Shown here: positions 22,482-33,839 of the stretch, piece after piece | Position numbering within the stretch: position 1 is the first letter of the stretch | Layout of the letters: each line of letters starts with the position of its first letter | Assembly (NCBI GenBank): GCA_025267735.1 | Contig: CM046311.1 | Coordinates: 21,481,020-21,545,019, forward strand | Length of the DNA: 64,000 bases | From: Mactra quadrangularis | Taxonomy: Eukaryota > Mollusca > Bivalvia > Venerida > Mactridae | Direction of reading: 5' to 3' | The notes under the pieces: model-generated | What the model was told of the DNA's origin: nothing | Seen by the model: the letters and a program-made list of their open reading frames with translations, nothing else | The model's database searches: none | Translations under genes and position numbers: made by a program

Positions 22482-24100
22482 GTTTGATAATGAAATACTT
22501 TCTATGACAATTCTCCAGTCTACCTTTTATCGAGTCTGTCATATATAAACCACTGACAAAGATATGTGCTAAGCACACATTAAAAGCTTTGGTTTTGAGA
22601 AATAATCATGTCACGGTCAGTAAGTAGGACTACATAGTACGACTGAACAAATTAGGGCTGCTGCGAGTATCCGAGTACTCAGATATTCACGATCTCAGTC
22701 AGAAAATTGAGTACGAATATTCGTCACGTCTGAAATCGTTGGATGGCAATCTATTTTTGGAAAAAAAAGAAAGAACATTTTCAGCTTAATTACCGCTGAA
22801 AACGAGCCACACTACTTACGAAAACTTTAATTCATGTAGGGACTGTAATATCGTGTGTCAAAATTTCGATTGAAACACATTTAAACAAAAATGTTATCAC
22901 TAAAAACTCCCATAAAAGGTGTGGTACTAAAATGTTTAGAGTACATGTAATTCTGTTTTTACATGAGTTCTTGTATGCTTCTCCATTAACAAGTGATTTG
23001 TGGTTCAATTCGTGAATGGCTACGCATGAATCGTGGTTCGGATCGGATTGCCACTAGCTTGACAATTCACAGCCCTAGAACAAATGTTAAATAGGAAATT
23101 AAAACCATACTTTATTACTTAAACTATTTGTCTAAAAAATGCCATACCTGCTTACTATTATATTATTAACCTGGTGCCTACTGTGATATTGTTGTCAGTG
23201 TTGACCAGTTTTGATCCAAGCTGTTATCTGCTGGGTCTCTTTTTTAACTGTATTGTCTATGGACATGGTTTTTTTTGTATAAAAACATACTCAATTATAT
23301 CAATTTCATACCTAGTATCTTATAATTAACTCTACATGTACTTAGCACTCAAGTTAATGAGGTTTTTCAACAAGATTTAACAATGTTACTTAAACAATGA
23401 GTGTAGGAAGAATAATGTAAATCATGAAATTCTTTTTAGCAACACGTAATTGTCGAAAATCCCTTTGGTATGTATTTAGAAAGGAAAAAAAACACAAATT
23501 TTAGTTATATATAAAGTATATTTAATAATTTTAGTTTTAAGTATTAACCATTATTCTATATAATATTAATTAGCATTATTGATGTACATTCTTAGTGAAC
23601 TCATGTTACGAAAACTTATATGATCTACTTTTTAAGTCCTTGACAAACACTCTCTGTTTGTCTCATATTCAAATTAATATCGTAATATTTTAATATTTAC
23701 TGCTACTCATAAAATTCTAAGTTAATACTTGTATACCATTCTAACATAGGCACGTGCGTTTTCACTCTTTATTTAATGTGACGTCATCTATGCTTTATTA
23801 TTCAACAAAATATAGCTCGTGTCGGCTGTTGAAATTTTACTCCCCACGTTAAATGCGCAAAGCCGAAAATGGCGCCCGAGTTTATAAGGGTTGACTTTTA
23901 CAATTCGGTTTCTATTCTATAATTAAGATTTTGATATTGTTTGTTCAGAATAAGAAACACCTATCCGTGAGAATTGTGTAAATAAATGCTATTTTTTGGC
24001 CTTTGCACTGGGGTGGATTTCAACAGCATGACGTTTCTGACAGTTAAAAATAGTTCTATAAATATATCTTTTCTACGGATGTATTTTACGATGTTAGAAT
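22482..24100. other. Intergenic stretch without recognised genes
   Basis: It is AT-rich with no exon-like ORF. The ATGTGACGTCATC word at 23778 contains a CRE-like TGACGTCA, but nothing else supports a promoter. Confidence 0.5.
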
Positions 24101-24102
24101 CA

Positions 24103-24270
24103 AAATAACTTACAGTTGTCTATATTTTGTTGTCTAATAAAATATAGGCACTCGTTTGATGCGCTTATTAAATCACTCGTGCTAAAGCACTCGTGATTTA
24201 ATCATACGCGCATCACAACTCGTGCCTATATTTTATTAGACAACAAAATATAGACAACTGTAAGTTATTT
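24103..24270. repeat. 168-bp near-perfect palindrome
   Basis: The left arm starts AAATAACTTACAGTTGTC and the right arm ends GACAACTGTAAGTTATTT. Outer arm parts pair without a visible mismatch over about 50 bp. The centre is GTGCTAAAGCAC. It could extrude as a hairpin or be a foldback element. Confidence 0.85.
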
Positions 24271-24436
24271 CTTAAGTATTGTACATTTTTAATTCAATGT
24301 TATGTATCATAAGCTACATTATGTTTGCCCTAATTATATGTATATGTTTACCATATTTTTCACTCTAAACTATGCTATAAATGTATTTTTGCCTTCCAAT
24401 CACACTAAGCAGACTTCTCTTAATGGCCCTGATATA

Positions 24437-24604
24437 CAAGAAAGTTCCACTATTAAGACCACTTTTGTTATTTTAAAAGTATGTGATTTTGACAATTGTT
24501 AAAACCCAAATATTTAATTTGTGAACAAAAGAGTCTCTATAATAAGACCATTTTGATATGAGGACCATCGATTTTGCTGGTCTTAATAGTGAAACTTTAC
24601 TGTA
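24437..24604. mobile_element. MITE, AAGTTCC-ATTAAGACC family, copy 2
   Basis: Ends AAAGTTCCACTATTAAGACC and GGTCTTAATAGTGAAACTTT are inverted repeats. It matches the copy at 11406 in its ends. Confidence 0.7.
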
Positions 24605-24670
24605 ATGACTTCCAATGTTTTTGATCACCAAGCTCATTGAAACATGATGTTAAATATGCTTGTAACAATG

Positions 24671-24748
24671 CATTCTGGTACCCAGAGGTTATCAAGATAC
24701 TCGATCTAAAGTTAGATCAATAATCTTGATAACCTGGGTACGAGAATG
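24671..24748. repeat. Short foldback palindrome, ATTCTCGTACCCAGAGG family, copy 2
   Basis: GGTACCCAGAGGTTATCAAGAT pairs with ATCTTGATAACCTGGGTACG across a 24-bp middle. The outer sequence is shared with 4473-4545 while the centre differs. The right arm lacks the AGA of the left. Confidence 0.75.
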
Positions 24749-25601
24749 GTGACAATGTTACTGGTCACCAGTTATCTAGAAATGCAACAAGGATTTCTAT
24801 TTTATAAATGTTTTCAGAAATATCTTGTTGTCTTTCAATCACTTAATGTCATTGCCAGTAATACGCCAAACTACAATTGTACTTAATATTTGTAAACAAT
24901 GTTGAACTTGTCCTCGATTTACTTTTTTTTAAACTCCCAAAATGAACAAATCTTAGTACATGAATGTATATATTTGTCCGCTTTAAATAATAAAGTTAGC
25001 TCATGGTTTAAGAGTTAGCCAAGCATAACATACATGTACAATAATCAACAAATATGCATTGGGAGCAATTTCAACATTGTTTAGTAATATTTCACTTATA
25101 TGCATTTTTGTTTGTATTGTTTATTATATTATACTCAGGTTTATTAGCTGACAATTTTGAAATTATTATCACCCATGTGCTTCATTTCTTTGAAGAAGAA
25201 ATCATTATTGTGCTGTTGTGTAGGCTCTTGAAGTTAACGTTTGATATTTCAGCTAGATTGAACATTATTGGTATGGCAGAGGCATTGTTTTTTTTAAGTC
25301 TGGGTTGCCTATTTTCCTGTTAATTTTGTTCATTATTCATATGAGGGTTGTTAGAAAAATTCGTAGAATTTTCCTATAAATTTGTTAATGGTCATAGTAA
25401 CATTTGAATACACGTAATTAGATCAAAATCAATGTCTACATTCTGTGCTATGTATTATGTGAAAAACAGTATGATATTCGTACATTCAGTTTTTTATGTA
25501 CATGTATATTTAAAATACACTAGAATACATACATGTACTTGGAATATAAATCAATATTACTCTGATCATAGAATGTCTTCTCTACCTTTCTCTCCATACT
25601 T

Positions 25602-26448
25602 TTTTATACGCCCGTATGAAAAACTGTCATTCAACCCAGTATTTGGAACCACGTGTCCCGAAGGGGGTAGGGGTTCAAATCCCACCTGTGGAGGTTATAC
25701 CAGTCCATGAAAATTTGACAGTAATGCCATTTTTCCTCCATTGATAAGATATATGGAGAAGTTTCAGGACTTGTGGAAGGGTAGGTGAGTACTGGTTATA
25801 GACAAGGGTCCAGGAAAGCTAGGTTAGGTGTGCTGGACGCCATGAAATGACCTAAATTTATTGACATGGCATTAAACCCAGTAAAACAAATGAAAAACTG
25901 TCGTATTATATTATGGCGCTGGTCTTCCATCAATCTGTTCTTCTGTCTGTCTGTAATATCTTGTGCACCCAACTCCTCGTTAACTTCTTGACCTATTTTC
26001 TTTAAACTCTCTCTGATGAGAGATATTCATGTCTAGTTGTGCATTAAGGGGACATAACTCAAATTTTATCATTTACTTTTTGATTATTTCCCTTTTATAT
26101 ATTATACTTGTATGGGATTTCTTGTTACTTCACCTTTATTACTTAACACAATTTTCTTGAAACTCTCACTGATGATAATTATTGATTTCTAGTTGTGCAT
26201 AAAAAGGGATGTAACTCAAATTTATTCATTTACTTATTGATTTTTTCCCTTTTATATATACTTAAAAAGGGGATATCACTCAAATTTCGTCATTTTCTTT
26301 TGAAATATTTCCCTTTTCTATATACTTCAAACTAATTCCTTATGCAGACAACTCCTCCTTCATTACTTGTCTCAAATTCTTGTAACTTTCGTTTTGAGTT
26401 GATCCATCTTCGAGCGTATTCTGCCCTGCTCAGCAGAGCTCTTGTTTA
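25602..26448 (+). mobile_element. Element with TATACGCCCGT / GAGCTCTTGTTTA ends and tandem core, interrupted by a SINE
   Basis: It starts TTTTATACGCCCGT and ends CAGCAGAGCTCTTGTTTA, the same ends as the large element at 56995-60757. Past the start are GTCGTATTATATTATGG and GTCTGTCTGTCTG. The core is about three diverged units of 110-150 bp with ACTCAAATTT and ATTTCCCTTTT. It is split by the SINE at 25629-25889. Confidence 0.7.
25629..25889 (+). mobile_element. tRNA-type SINE, family II, with 13-bp target duplication
   Basis: The flanks ATGAAAAACTGTC at 25616-25628 and 25890-25902 are identical. The body has GGGGTTCAAATCCCACC (B-box-like), GGTAGGTGAGTACTGG and AAGCTAGGTTAGGTGTGCTG, with an A-rich tail CCCAGTAAAACAA. 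Confidence 0.85.
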
Positions 26449-26933
26449 TACATGTAATGGTCATTATTATTCTCATATACAGTGACTTAGGTCTTAATTT
26501 ATAATTTTTGTTAAAGCCATATCATACTATGGATCATAAAAATACTTAACAAAACTTCTAAGTACCCCTATTTCCATATTGTAAGAAATTTTCATTTTTC
26601 AGCAGACGACAAGTTGTTCCTATACACAATTCTATATATATATAGGGTCCTTGATCATACTTACAAAGATCTGATATATTATGATATTATATAAATGTGC
26701 CTGAAATGATTAATATTCTATTAAATTAATCAAAATATATTATGTGCTTTAATGATTTTATGTATACATTAAGTATTTGGATTTCTTCTTTATTTTCTTT
26801 TTTTATTGATTTTTGCTAATAAAAATATTGTAGATCTATGCTAGATATTATGTTGTTGTTATCATTTTAGTGGGGCCTGACTAGGGAACTAGATGGGTAA
26901 CTAGTGTTAGTGACAGCAGTAGTTTCTTTTGGT

Positions 26934-27242
26934 TTTTTGGTGGGTTTAACACCGTAGCAACACATTGTATAGGACATATATCCGTGGTCAGTCAACCTAC
27001 TCACTCCTCCTGGAAAGGCTAAATCTCTGGATTTAGCTGTTAAGCAACTACTAAGCGCATACTTTCGTTAGTGACTGATAACTGCCCTACATAATTAAAA
27101 ATCATTGGTAGGAGGGAGAAAGCAGTAGAAATAATTTCATGACCAAGCTCCACAAAAGTATGCCCTGTCTGGGAATCCACGACCCCTTAATTAGTAGACT
27201 TGCATGCTATCAACTGAGCTAGCTGGGTGGCTCATGACAGCA
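26934..27242 (-). mobile_element. tRNA-derived SINE, family I, full reverse copy
   Basis: The reverse complement reads AGCTAGCTCAGTTGATAGCA (A-box), a GGGGTCGTGGATTCCCAGAC block, the AAATCCAGAGATTTAGCC hairpin and the tail ACAATGTGTTGC-TACGGTGTTAAACCCA. Confidence 0.75.
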
Positions 27243-27457
27243 GTAGAGCCTTTTCTTATGTGGACATAACTTTGAACTTGAGCTCATGTTTTTTTTTCAA
27301 ACCACATGTATTTAACTTTTTGAGTGCATGATCAATAGACTCAAAGTACAGTCAGTGGGTAAGAATCAAGGACCCAATACATGTAATATAAGGTCCTTGT
27401 TCCATCTAAGTTATCAGGGACACCAACATCACTGGATGACTCAACTCCAATACCAGG

Positions 27458-27735
27458 GGCAGATCCAGGATTTTTTTCTAGGGGGGTCCGAACTTTTTCC
27501 AGGGGTTGGGTCCAAACTTTCAAACCACAACCACATTATACACATTTTGCAGAATAATGCAACATATTGATAATAAAAACTACATAACCATTAAATCTAT
27601 GTTAAGCACCAAGAAAAAATTGCTTAATGCTACTTAAAAATGACTTACAGTATAGAAAAACACTAATGAACAGGTACATTTTGGAAATTCAAGGGGGGTC
27701 CAGACCCCCCCCCCCACTGGATCCGCCTATAAATG
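27458..27735. mobile_element. MITE-like element, GGGGCGGAT family, copy 3
   Basis: It starts GGGGCAGATCCAGGATTTTT and ends CCCACTGGATCCGCC, an inverted pair. It shares CATAACCATTAAATCTATGT with the copy at 5265. Confidence 0.7.
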
Positions 27736-28042
27736 CAGCTCTCAAATTTGTTGCAACATGATTGAGTTTAAAAATTTTGTCTTCGTTCCATATATGCCTA
27801 CCTTACAGTGTGTCTAATGTGATTATGGTAGGTAACTCACCAAACCAGCCTGTATGATTTCTTGGACAATTTTCTATATTACCTATAGACCTATTTGATT
27901 AACTTACCTTGGGGTATTATATTCTGAATGCTGCATTTGTAGTTGTGTGTGCTTATCATTGTATCACCACTGCAGCTTATGTACAAGTTTGTGTTAAAAA
28001 TGTTAAAAGCTTTTCTATTAGTATTAACAGATTGGAACATTT

Positions 28043-28345
28043 AGACTAGCTCAGTTGGAAGTACACAAGTCCACTGATCGAGGGGTTGTGGGTTGGATTC
28101 CCAGATGGGACATACTTTCGTGGAGTTTGGTCATGAATTATTTTTGCTGACATTCTTCTTCCTACCAATGAGAGTGGTTGTCAGTCACTGACGAAAGTAT
28201 GCGCTTAGCCTTAGTAGTTGGTTAACAGCTAAATCCAGAGATTTAGCTTTTTAAGGAACAGTCAGTAGGTTGACTGACCGCCGTTGTATGACCTATACAA
28301 TGTGTTTCTATGAAGTTAAACCCAACAACAACAACAAAATATAAG
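28043..28345 (+). mobile_element. tRNA-derived SINE, family I, full forward copy
   Basis: ACTAGCTCAGTTGGAAGTAC (A-box), GGTTGTGGGTTGGATTCCC, the CTAAATCCAGAGATTTAG hairpin, GTTGACTGACC and the tail GACCTATACAATGTGT-GTTAAACCCAACAACAAC are present in order. Confidence 0.8.
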
Positions 28346-28689
28346 GTAAACCCAACAAAAAAGGGTCCATGACCCCCCCAAAAAAACATTATTTCCGGTA
28401 GTTTACCTTCCTAAAAAAGGGAAATAAGTCTGTTATCAATAATGCATTGCATCTGCTTTTTTACTTGGTTAGTTCCCTTTATAATAATAATATTTTTTTA
28501 TAATTTCTTTTAGTAGTGCTAAAATGATAATGCGTCAGATTTTTGTTGACTAATGTCAATGTATTAACTCTAAATTTATTTATATTCAAACTTTTTCAAT
28601 AGCTCTTTAATTAAACGGCAAAATTTTAATACGATATAGCGGCCATATAATCAAGAAGATGAGAAAATAAGGCGGAGTCTAAAAGGGGG

Positions 28690-28878
28690 CGTTACTGCAG
28701 TGTCGGTTACAAAACAATTGTCATCATTTTATGTTGACTGTCGAACTTCCGGTTTATTGACGAAGTTAATTTTTGGAATCAAAACATCTTGAGATATTTT
28801 TTATGGTTGTCACGGTCTAGCTGAAGGAAGAAGACAATATTCAACTCTGAGACCACTCGAACAACTTTTGTTAAAGCG
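28690..28878 (+). other. Candidate untranslated first exon of the copper transporter gene
   Basis: A short non-repeat block of somewhat raised GC ends in AAAGCG followed by a textbook donor GTAAGT at 28879. The next good acceptor in front of the CTR1 start exon is at 40964-40965, so this could be its 5' UTR exon with a 12-kb intron. The start of the exon is arbitrary. Only transcript data could confirm it. Confidence 0.3.
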
Positions 28879-28899
28879 GTAAGTTGAAATTTAGTTGCG

Positions 28900-29780
28900 A
28901 GTTTTATCGAAATTGTTTATTAGATATCTCGACTGTCAGTGTCGAACTGATTATTAATATTATCTTGAAAGTAAACAATGTCATCATCCCTTTTACAAGC
29001 ATCAACCCAAATGTATGATTCAGAGTTGCTGTGATCATATGACATTGTATGTTAGTGTACTAACTTCTGTCATTGTTTACTAAGATCATGTACCACAGCC
29101 ACTGGGTTAAAGTGGTTAAATTCTTTAAATAGATAAGATTAGCGTGGACACACCGGTTCTCGAACCTCTACGGACTCAATCAGCCATTTTTAATCAATAC
29201 AACAATATTTTTAGAAGAATACTTTAAAATCACATTTTAACTTATATTCCACTTTTCTATCATATATTTGTTGATATTTTATATTTAAAACAAATCCAAA
29301 TCTTCCAGAAAAAACACGACCAATTTCTGAAAACTGTCATGGCGGCTAAAAATAGATGACCTAATTTCGAACCTCTACCATATTTGGCTATTTGTGAGGT
29401 TATTTAGCTGTCACATGACTGTCTCGAGAATTTATGAGCAGAAGACAGGAATGGCTACCTGCCATTTGCTTTTTTGTTATAACATACTTTAAAACAATAT
29501 TTGATGGATAGTACTGACAGGGTGGAAAAAGGTAATAGCGATTTACATAAAAATATTCAACATTACAAAATATTCATTCTAATTACCTGTTTTTTTGCGC
29601 ATTGTTCTCATTTGACAGCTGTAGTTGCGTCTGTTGTTTACCACACATTTGTGCACACGAGTTGATGACGTCATACGCAATTACATAGCAAACAACTTTT
29701 TTATGAAAGGTTCGAGATCAGGTTAGGTTCGAAAACAGGTGTTTATACGATAAACCCGGGTCTGTACTGTAGCACAGTTC
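28900..29780. other. Non-coding stretch without recognised features
   Basis: AT-rich DNA with no exon or repeat family that I can name. It lies within the presumed first intron of the copper transporter. Confidence 0.45.
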
Positions 29781-29782
29781 GT

Positions 29783-30925
29783 AGCACACAGGATTTGGCA
29801 TCTCATGTCCTGAGGGGGAGGTACGGGTTCAAATCCCACCTGGGGAGGTTTTAACCTTCCAAGGTATATGTAGTCCTATATATAAGACCCTCCATAACTC
29901 ATTTCACATTAGGACAGTATTCTGTTAACGTAGGGTCTTATCGACTCTCATATGATATAGGTTGATTTAGCAAAATGCGCACAGATTTTAGTGCGCGATT
30001 TAAACGAGTGTAACTTGTTATTATTACAGAATTTTCTAAACAAACCCTATGAGACCGCTAGTATATATAATTATTAATCACATTATTATATAAGAATTAC
30101 AATAGGTCACCTCAGCAAGTAGAAATATTCCATTGTTTCCGTTAAGTCCAAAAATCCTGTCTTTCGTTTTAATACACAATGCTAAATTCCAGTCACACGG
30201 TACCATTTCCGCATTGTTACTGATAAACGCCAAATTGGACGTACCAAATGCGGATTACAAATTCGATTATTTTAAATTTTCGGGCGACACAAAATATAGC
30301 TTAATGTAACTATTGTGTTAATTGAATGGTTAGAAAGTAATTTTGTGTCGACGATGACAGAAAAAAATGTTTAGTATAAATGTTTTGAATTTTTAATCCG
30401 GATTCGGAACGTCTACTATGGCGTTTATCATGAACCATCTGGTATTGGTACAGCATAACCGGACTTTAGTGCTATGAGTATTCAGAACGAAAGTCTGGAT
30501 TTTTGAGTTACGGAAACAATGGATTATTTCAACTAAATAAGGTTAGCTATTTTATATCTTATGTTATTACATGTTAGATAAATGTGTTTGTTAGTGTTCG
30601 GAATGGATAAAAAAATAGTTTAGGAAAATTTTGAATTGTACTCGCTTTTGTCGCGCAAGGGAATTCGAGCGCGTTTTGCTACATCAACCTATATGGAAGT
30701 CGATAAGACCCTACGTAACAGAATAATGTCCCAATGTGAAATAAGTTACGGAGGGTCTTATATGTAGGACTAAGGTATATGGAGAAGTTTCCAGCCTTGT
30801 GGTAGGGTAGGTGAGTACTGGTTATTGATAATTGACAAGGGTCCAAGAAAGCTAGGTTAGGTGCGCTGGACACAGTAAAATTACCTTAAAATGTGTTGAC
30901 ACAGCGTTAAACCCAGAGTAAGAAA
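29783..30925 (+). mobile_element. tRNA-type SINE, family II, split by a nested element
   Basis: The 5' part (GGTTCAAATCCCACCTGGGG) is at 29783-29870 and the 3' part (GGTAGGTGAGTACTGG, AAGCTAGGTTAGGTGCGCTG, AAACCCAG) is at 30773-30925. Together they match the SINE at 25629. The 902 bp between them are a separate insertion. Confidence 0.8.
29871..30772. mobile_element. 902-bp Mutator-like inverted-repeat element, nested in a SINE
   Basis: It starts TAGTCCTATATATAAGACCC and ends with the inverted counterpart GGGTCTTATATGTAGGACTA. The inverted repeats extend about 110 bp with few differences (shared CCTCC, TAACT, TTTCACATT, ACGTAGGGTCTTATCGACT, GGTTGAT, AGCAAAA). The flanks AGGTATATG at 29862-29870 and 30773-30781 are a 9-bp target duplication. 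Long TIRs and a 9-bp duplication suit Mutator-like elements. No transposase ORF is present. Confidence 0.85.
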
Positions 30926-32140
30926 AATTAAAATAGATGAATTATTATTGGCTTTAAAATGTTACTTTAGACTGTCTTTGCAAGCTTAATGTTTTCGTGT
31001 TTATAAAGATAATGAAAGTTTATGCCGAAGACAAATCTTTAACGAAAGTCAATAATCATACTAGGAATTATCGGAATCTTCTGTTCATTTATTGAGTGAA
31101 CCATGGAGTAAAGTGAAGATAAGGCCATGGGTAGAGTTACATTACCGTCTTTGGGTTGACTGTTGAGTTGTTTTGATGCCAGCTTGTTTTGACATGCTGC
31201 TTCTGGAATAAAACTCTGATTTCATTCCAGTATAAGAGTAAACCACAGCTATAATAAGGTTAAGTCTATTGTGCAATTTTGCAGTTCTTACTCCTCTAAA
31301 AGGCCCATCTCAAGCTACATCCCCCTTCTAAATGACCTCTACTGGAATTGAAGTGAGTGTTTTTTATAATTTAATGAATTACAGGCATTGGGGTTACTAT
31401 GTTTTGTTTTTTAAACACTATTGTCTTTCATACAATGTGACTAAAATGCATCTCTGTCAGTCAACAGGTAATGAAATAATAACATATTGAAGAAGCCCTA
31501 TTGTTAAAAGGCGAAAATACTTGGCCATGTCTCAAATTCTCGATCTGTGAAGGGTTATCCTTGAATATGAATTAGTTGAATTACTTTGTAGAACATCAAA
31601 TGTTAAAAGTTCTTTAGGCAACAAATTATAACACATATATATACACTGTCACGTTTTAATCAGGCAGTGTAAGTTCGTATCATCTCCTACAATTGCCTAA
31701 AGTTACTTAATAGCATACTGATTAAATGCAAATATATTTTTTTGGTAATTAATATACCTGTATCAAATAAAAAATTATTAATGTACTGGATTTGATTTCA
31801 TTTGTATTTGATGGTTCCCCTGGTTTTATTGTCAACATTAGGTGTTGTAACTTGTGCATCTTGTAAATTGAAACTGTCTTTGATTCTCTAAAAGAACTTT
31901 ATGTCAAATGAATATGATTTTGTTTTATGAGTTAGCTAAAATTTAGTTTTTTTTTGTATTTTATACTGTTCGCTGCAATTTTCATGTTATGAACATGTCA
32001 AGTGATCACTGTTAAAAACAGGGATTGTAGATTTACTTGTTATCATTAGTCACATGTTTACTGATGATCAAACCATACCAGTTGGGTACAAACAAAAACT
32101 TGCTTTATAAGTACATACATACATTCTCAGTAAAATTTTA
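30926..32140. other. Intronic stretch without recognised features
   Basis: AT-rich, with no exon-like ORF or named repeat. Confidence 0.45.
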
Positions 32141-32264
32141 TAAGTAAGGGATATACCCCGAGAGGTGTCCAATATGTTAGATATTGGATAGCTGAGGCGC
32201 GTTAGCGCCGAAGCGTATCCAATGTCTAACATATTGGGCACCTCGAGGGGTATATCTTACTTAA
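32141..32264. repeat. 124-bp imperfect palindrome
   Basis: The left arm TAAGTAAGGGATATACCCCG pairs with CGAGGGGTATATCTTACTTA. Inner arms hold AATATGTTAGATATTGGATA and its complement with one or two changes. The centre is GGCGCGTTAGCGCC. Confidence 0.85.
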
Positions 32265-32721
32265 ATCACAGCTTACCTACAGATTATTATTATTGTGATA
32301 CAAAATGAATTTTAGTTTACACGCACGTATCATAAATACCGATTAAGGAGTTATACATTTCAACTTCAACAAATAGTAATAAATTTATAGAATTTAAATA
32401 GATATAGAAAAAATTAATTGTTTCCCAAATGGTACCCCTTTTGTTTGACAAATTAATGAATCGTTTGTTCACGAGATTTTCGTGCATATTCATTCACATG
32501 TAAACTAATGTGTATTTATGACAGTGGTTGTTCATTTCGTTTCTGTTCTTCATTTAGTCGGGTATATTATACACATGTGACAAAAACTAAATAATCATTG
32601 GAATTACAGTGTTTGTTTTCATGGATATACTATTTATCATTCGGAAATCTTTCATTTGGATATAAATACATTACGATGGTTGCAATGCATAGAAAATGTG
32701 GATTATCAACTGATTCCAGCC

Positions 32722-33537
32722 ATGTCCAAGAAGCGATATCAGCCACAGCCTGACACAAGGCTGATTTCTAATAAACTTGATGAGAGCCTAATATTGCAGG
32801 AACAAGTCATAAGTAAGTTTATATATAAATAATATTATATGAATAATAGCCACTTTGAGACCTGAACCTGAGCCCTGTGTGCACCAAGTAAATATTGCAT
32901 CTTTCGTAAGCAACATGTCTGCCCTTCTGTTCACATAACAATCTATGTTCGATTCAAGGCTCAAACCTATGATTATTTGATCATGGAGAGAGACAGTTGC
33001 GCAAGACCTAATTCGGAACTCAAATTTGTTCGTTTTCCGTCCGTGCGCAAGCGGTGCAAACAATTTCATAGTATTGGTAAAAAGCATGAACCACCTAAAA
33101 TATCCTAAAGTTCTTAGTACATATATTTATATTGTGAAAGTTAGTTTGTATCGTTGACAACTTGCGACTTGTCAATGTCATTTTGGCATCACTGAGTGCT
33201 AAAGCAATGTCTACCATGTTTCTGTTGTCCAGTGCAAGAATAATTTAGTGTTCTGAACACTGTCCATTTTATTCAAATTATTTTTTTCTGAGCTGATGAC
33301 GAATGATATGTTCCATTCTGCAACTATTTCTAAAAAAGCTTTATTTTGTTTTATCACACGTTGTTATATTGAAGGACAGAACTGAATTCGTTGAACTGAG
33401 GACAAGAAACGGCTAACAGTGTTAGACAGAGAATGTGTTATATGTGTTAAAATCTAGTTTGTGTCTTAGTATAATGCCAAACTTATATATTTCTTTTTTA
33501 ATTTTCAGAACGACACCGCAACGTTGACATATTGTGA
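32722..33537 (+). CDS. Possible two-exon small protein, 39 residues
   Basis: Exon 1 (32722-32812) begins in good context (CCAGCCATGT) and ends at a strong donor (A|GTAAGT). Exon 2 (33509-33537) follows an acceptor with a T-rich tract (ATTTTCAG) and ends in TGA. The join is in phase and gives 39 residues, beginning MSKKRYQPQPDTRLIS and ending KRHRNVDIL, highly charged and without a signal peptide or membrane segment. Exon 1 has clearly higher GC than the flanks. An AATAAA occurs near 33631. I do not recognise the family. It could also be an alternative first exon or chance. It sits inside the presumed first CTR1 intron, same strand. Confidence 0.3.
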
Positions 33538-33689
33538 ACAGGAATTACACCGTTAATACTAATGTCTTCATTTCGAAGAGAAATGAGTGAAGAATTCCAA
33601 ATTTTGATTTTATTTGCAAACGTTAGTTCAATAAATGAAAAAAAATCTCCCCTCATTCGTCTGCTTTTTTTCTTGAAGTACATCAAAAA

Positions 33690-33836
33690 GGTAATCGTTC
33701 ACTATTAAGGTTACACGTTCATTATCCGGTGTGTTTGGACAATATCTAGCGTGTTGTCCAATATTAGACTTACACGTTAGATATTGTCCAAACACGCCAG
33801 ATAATGGACGAGTAATCTTAATATTGGACGGTTACC
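33690..33836. repeat. 147-bp imperfect palindrome
   Basis: The ends GGTAATCGT and GGTTACC and the arms GTTTGGACAATATCTA / TAGATATTGTCCAAAC pair, with several mismatches nearer the outside. The middle holds GTGTTGTCCAATATTAGACT. Confidence 0.8.
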
Positions 33837-33839
33837 TGT

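Noticed and set aside
25054..25323. 89-codon hydrophobic ORF
   Set aside because: Phe/Leu/Ile richness is expected from T-rich DNA. There is no start context, no neighbour exon and no family resemblance.
32788..33087. 99-codon ORF on the minus strand
   Set aside because: It overlaps the plus-strand exon candidate, has no splice support and has ordinary AT-rich composition.
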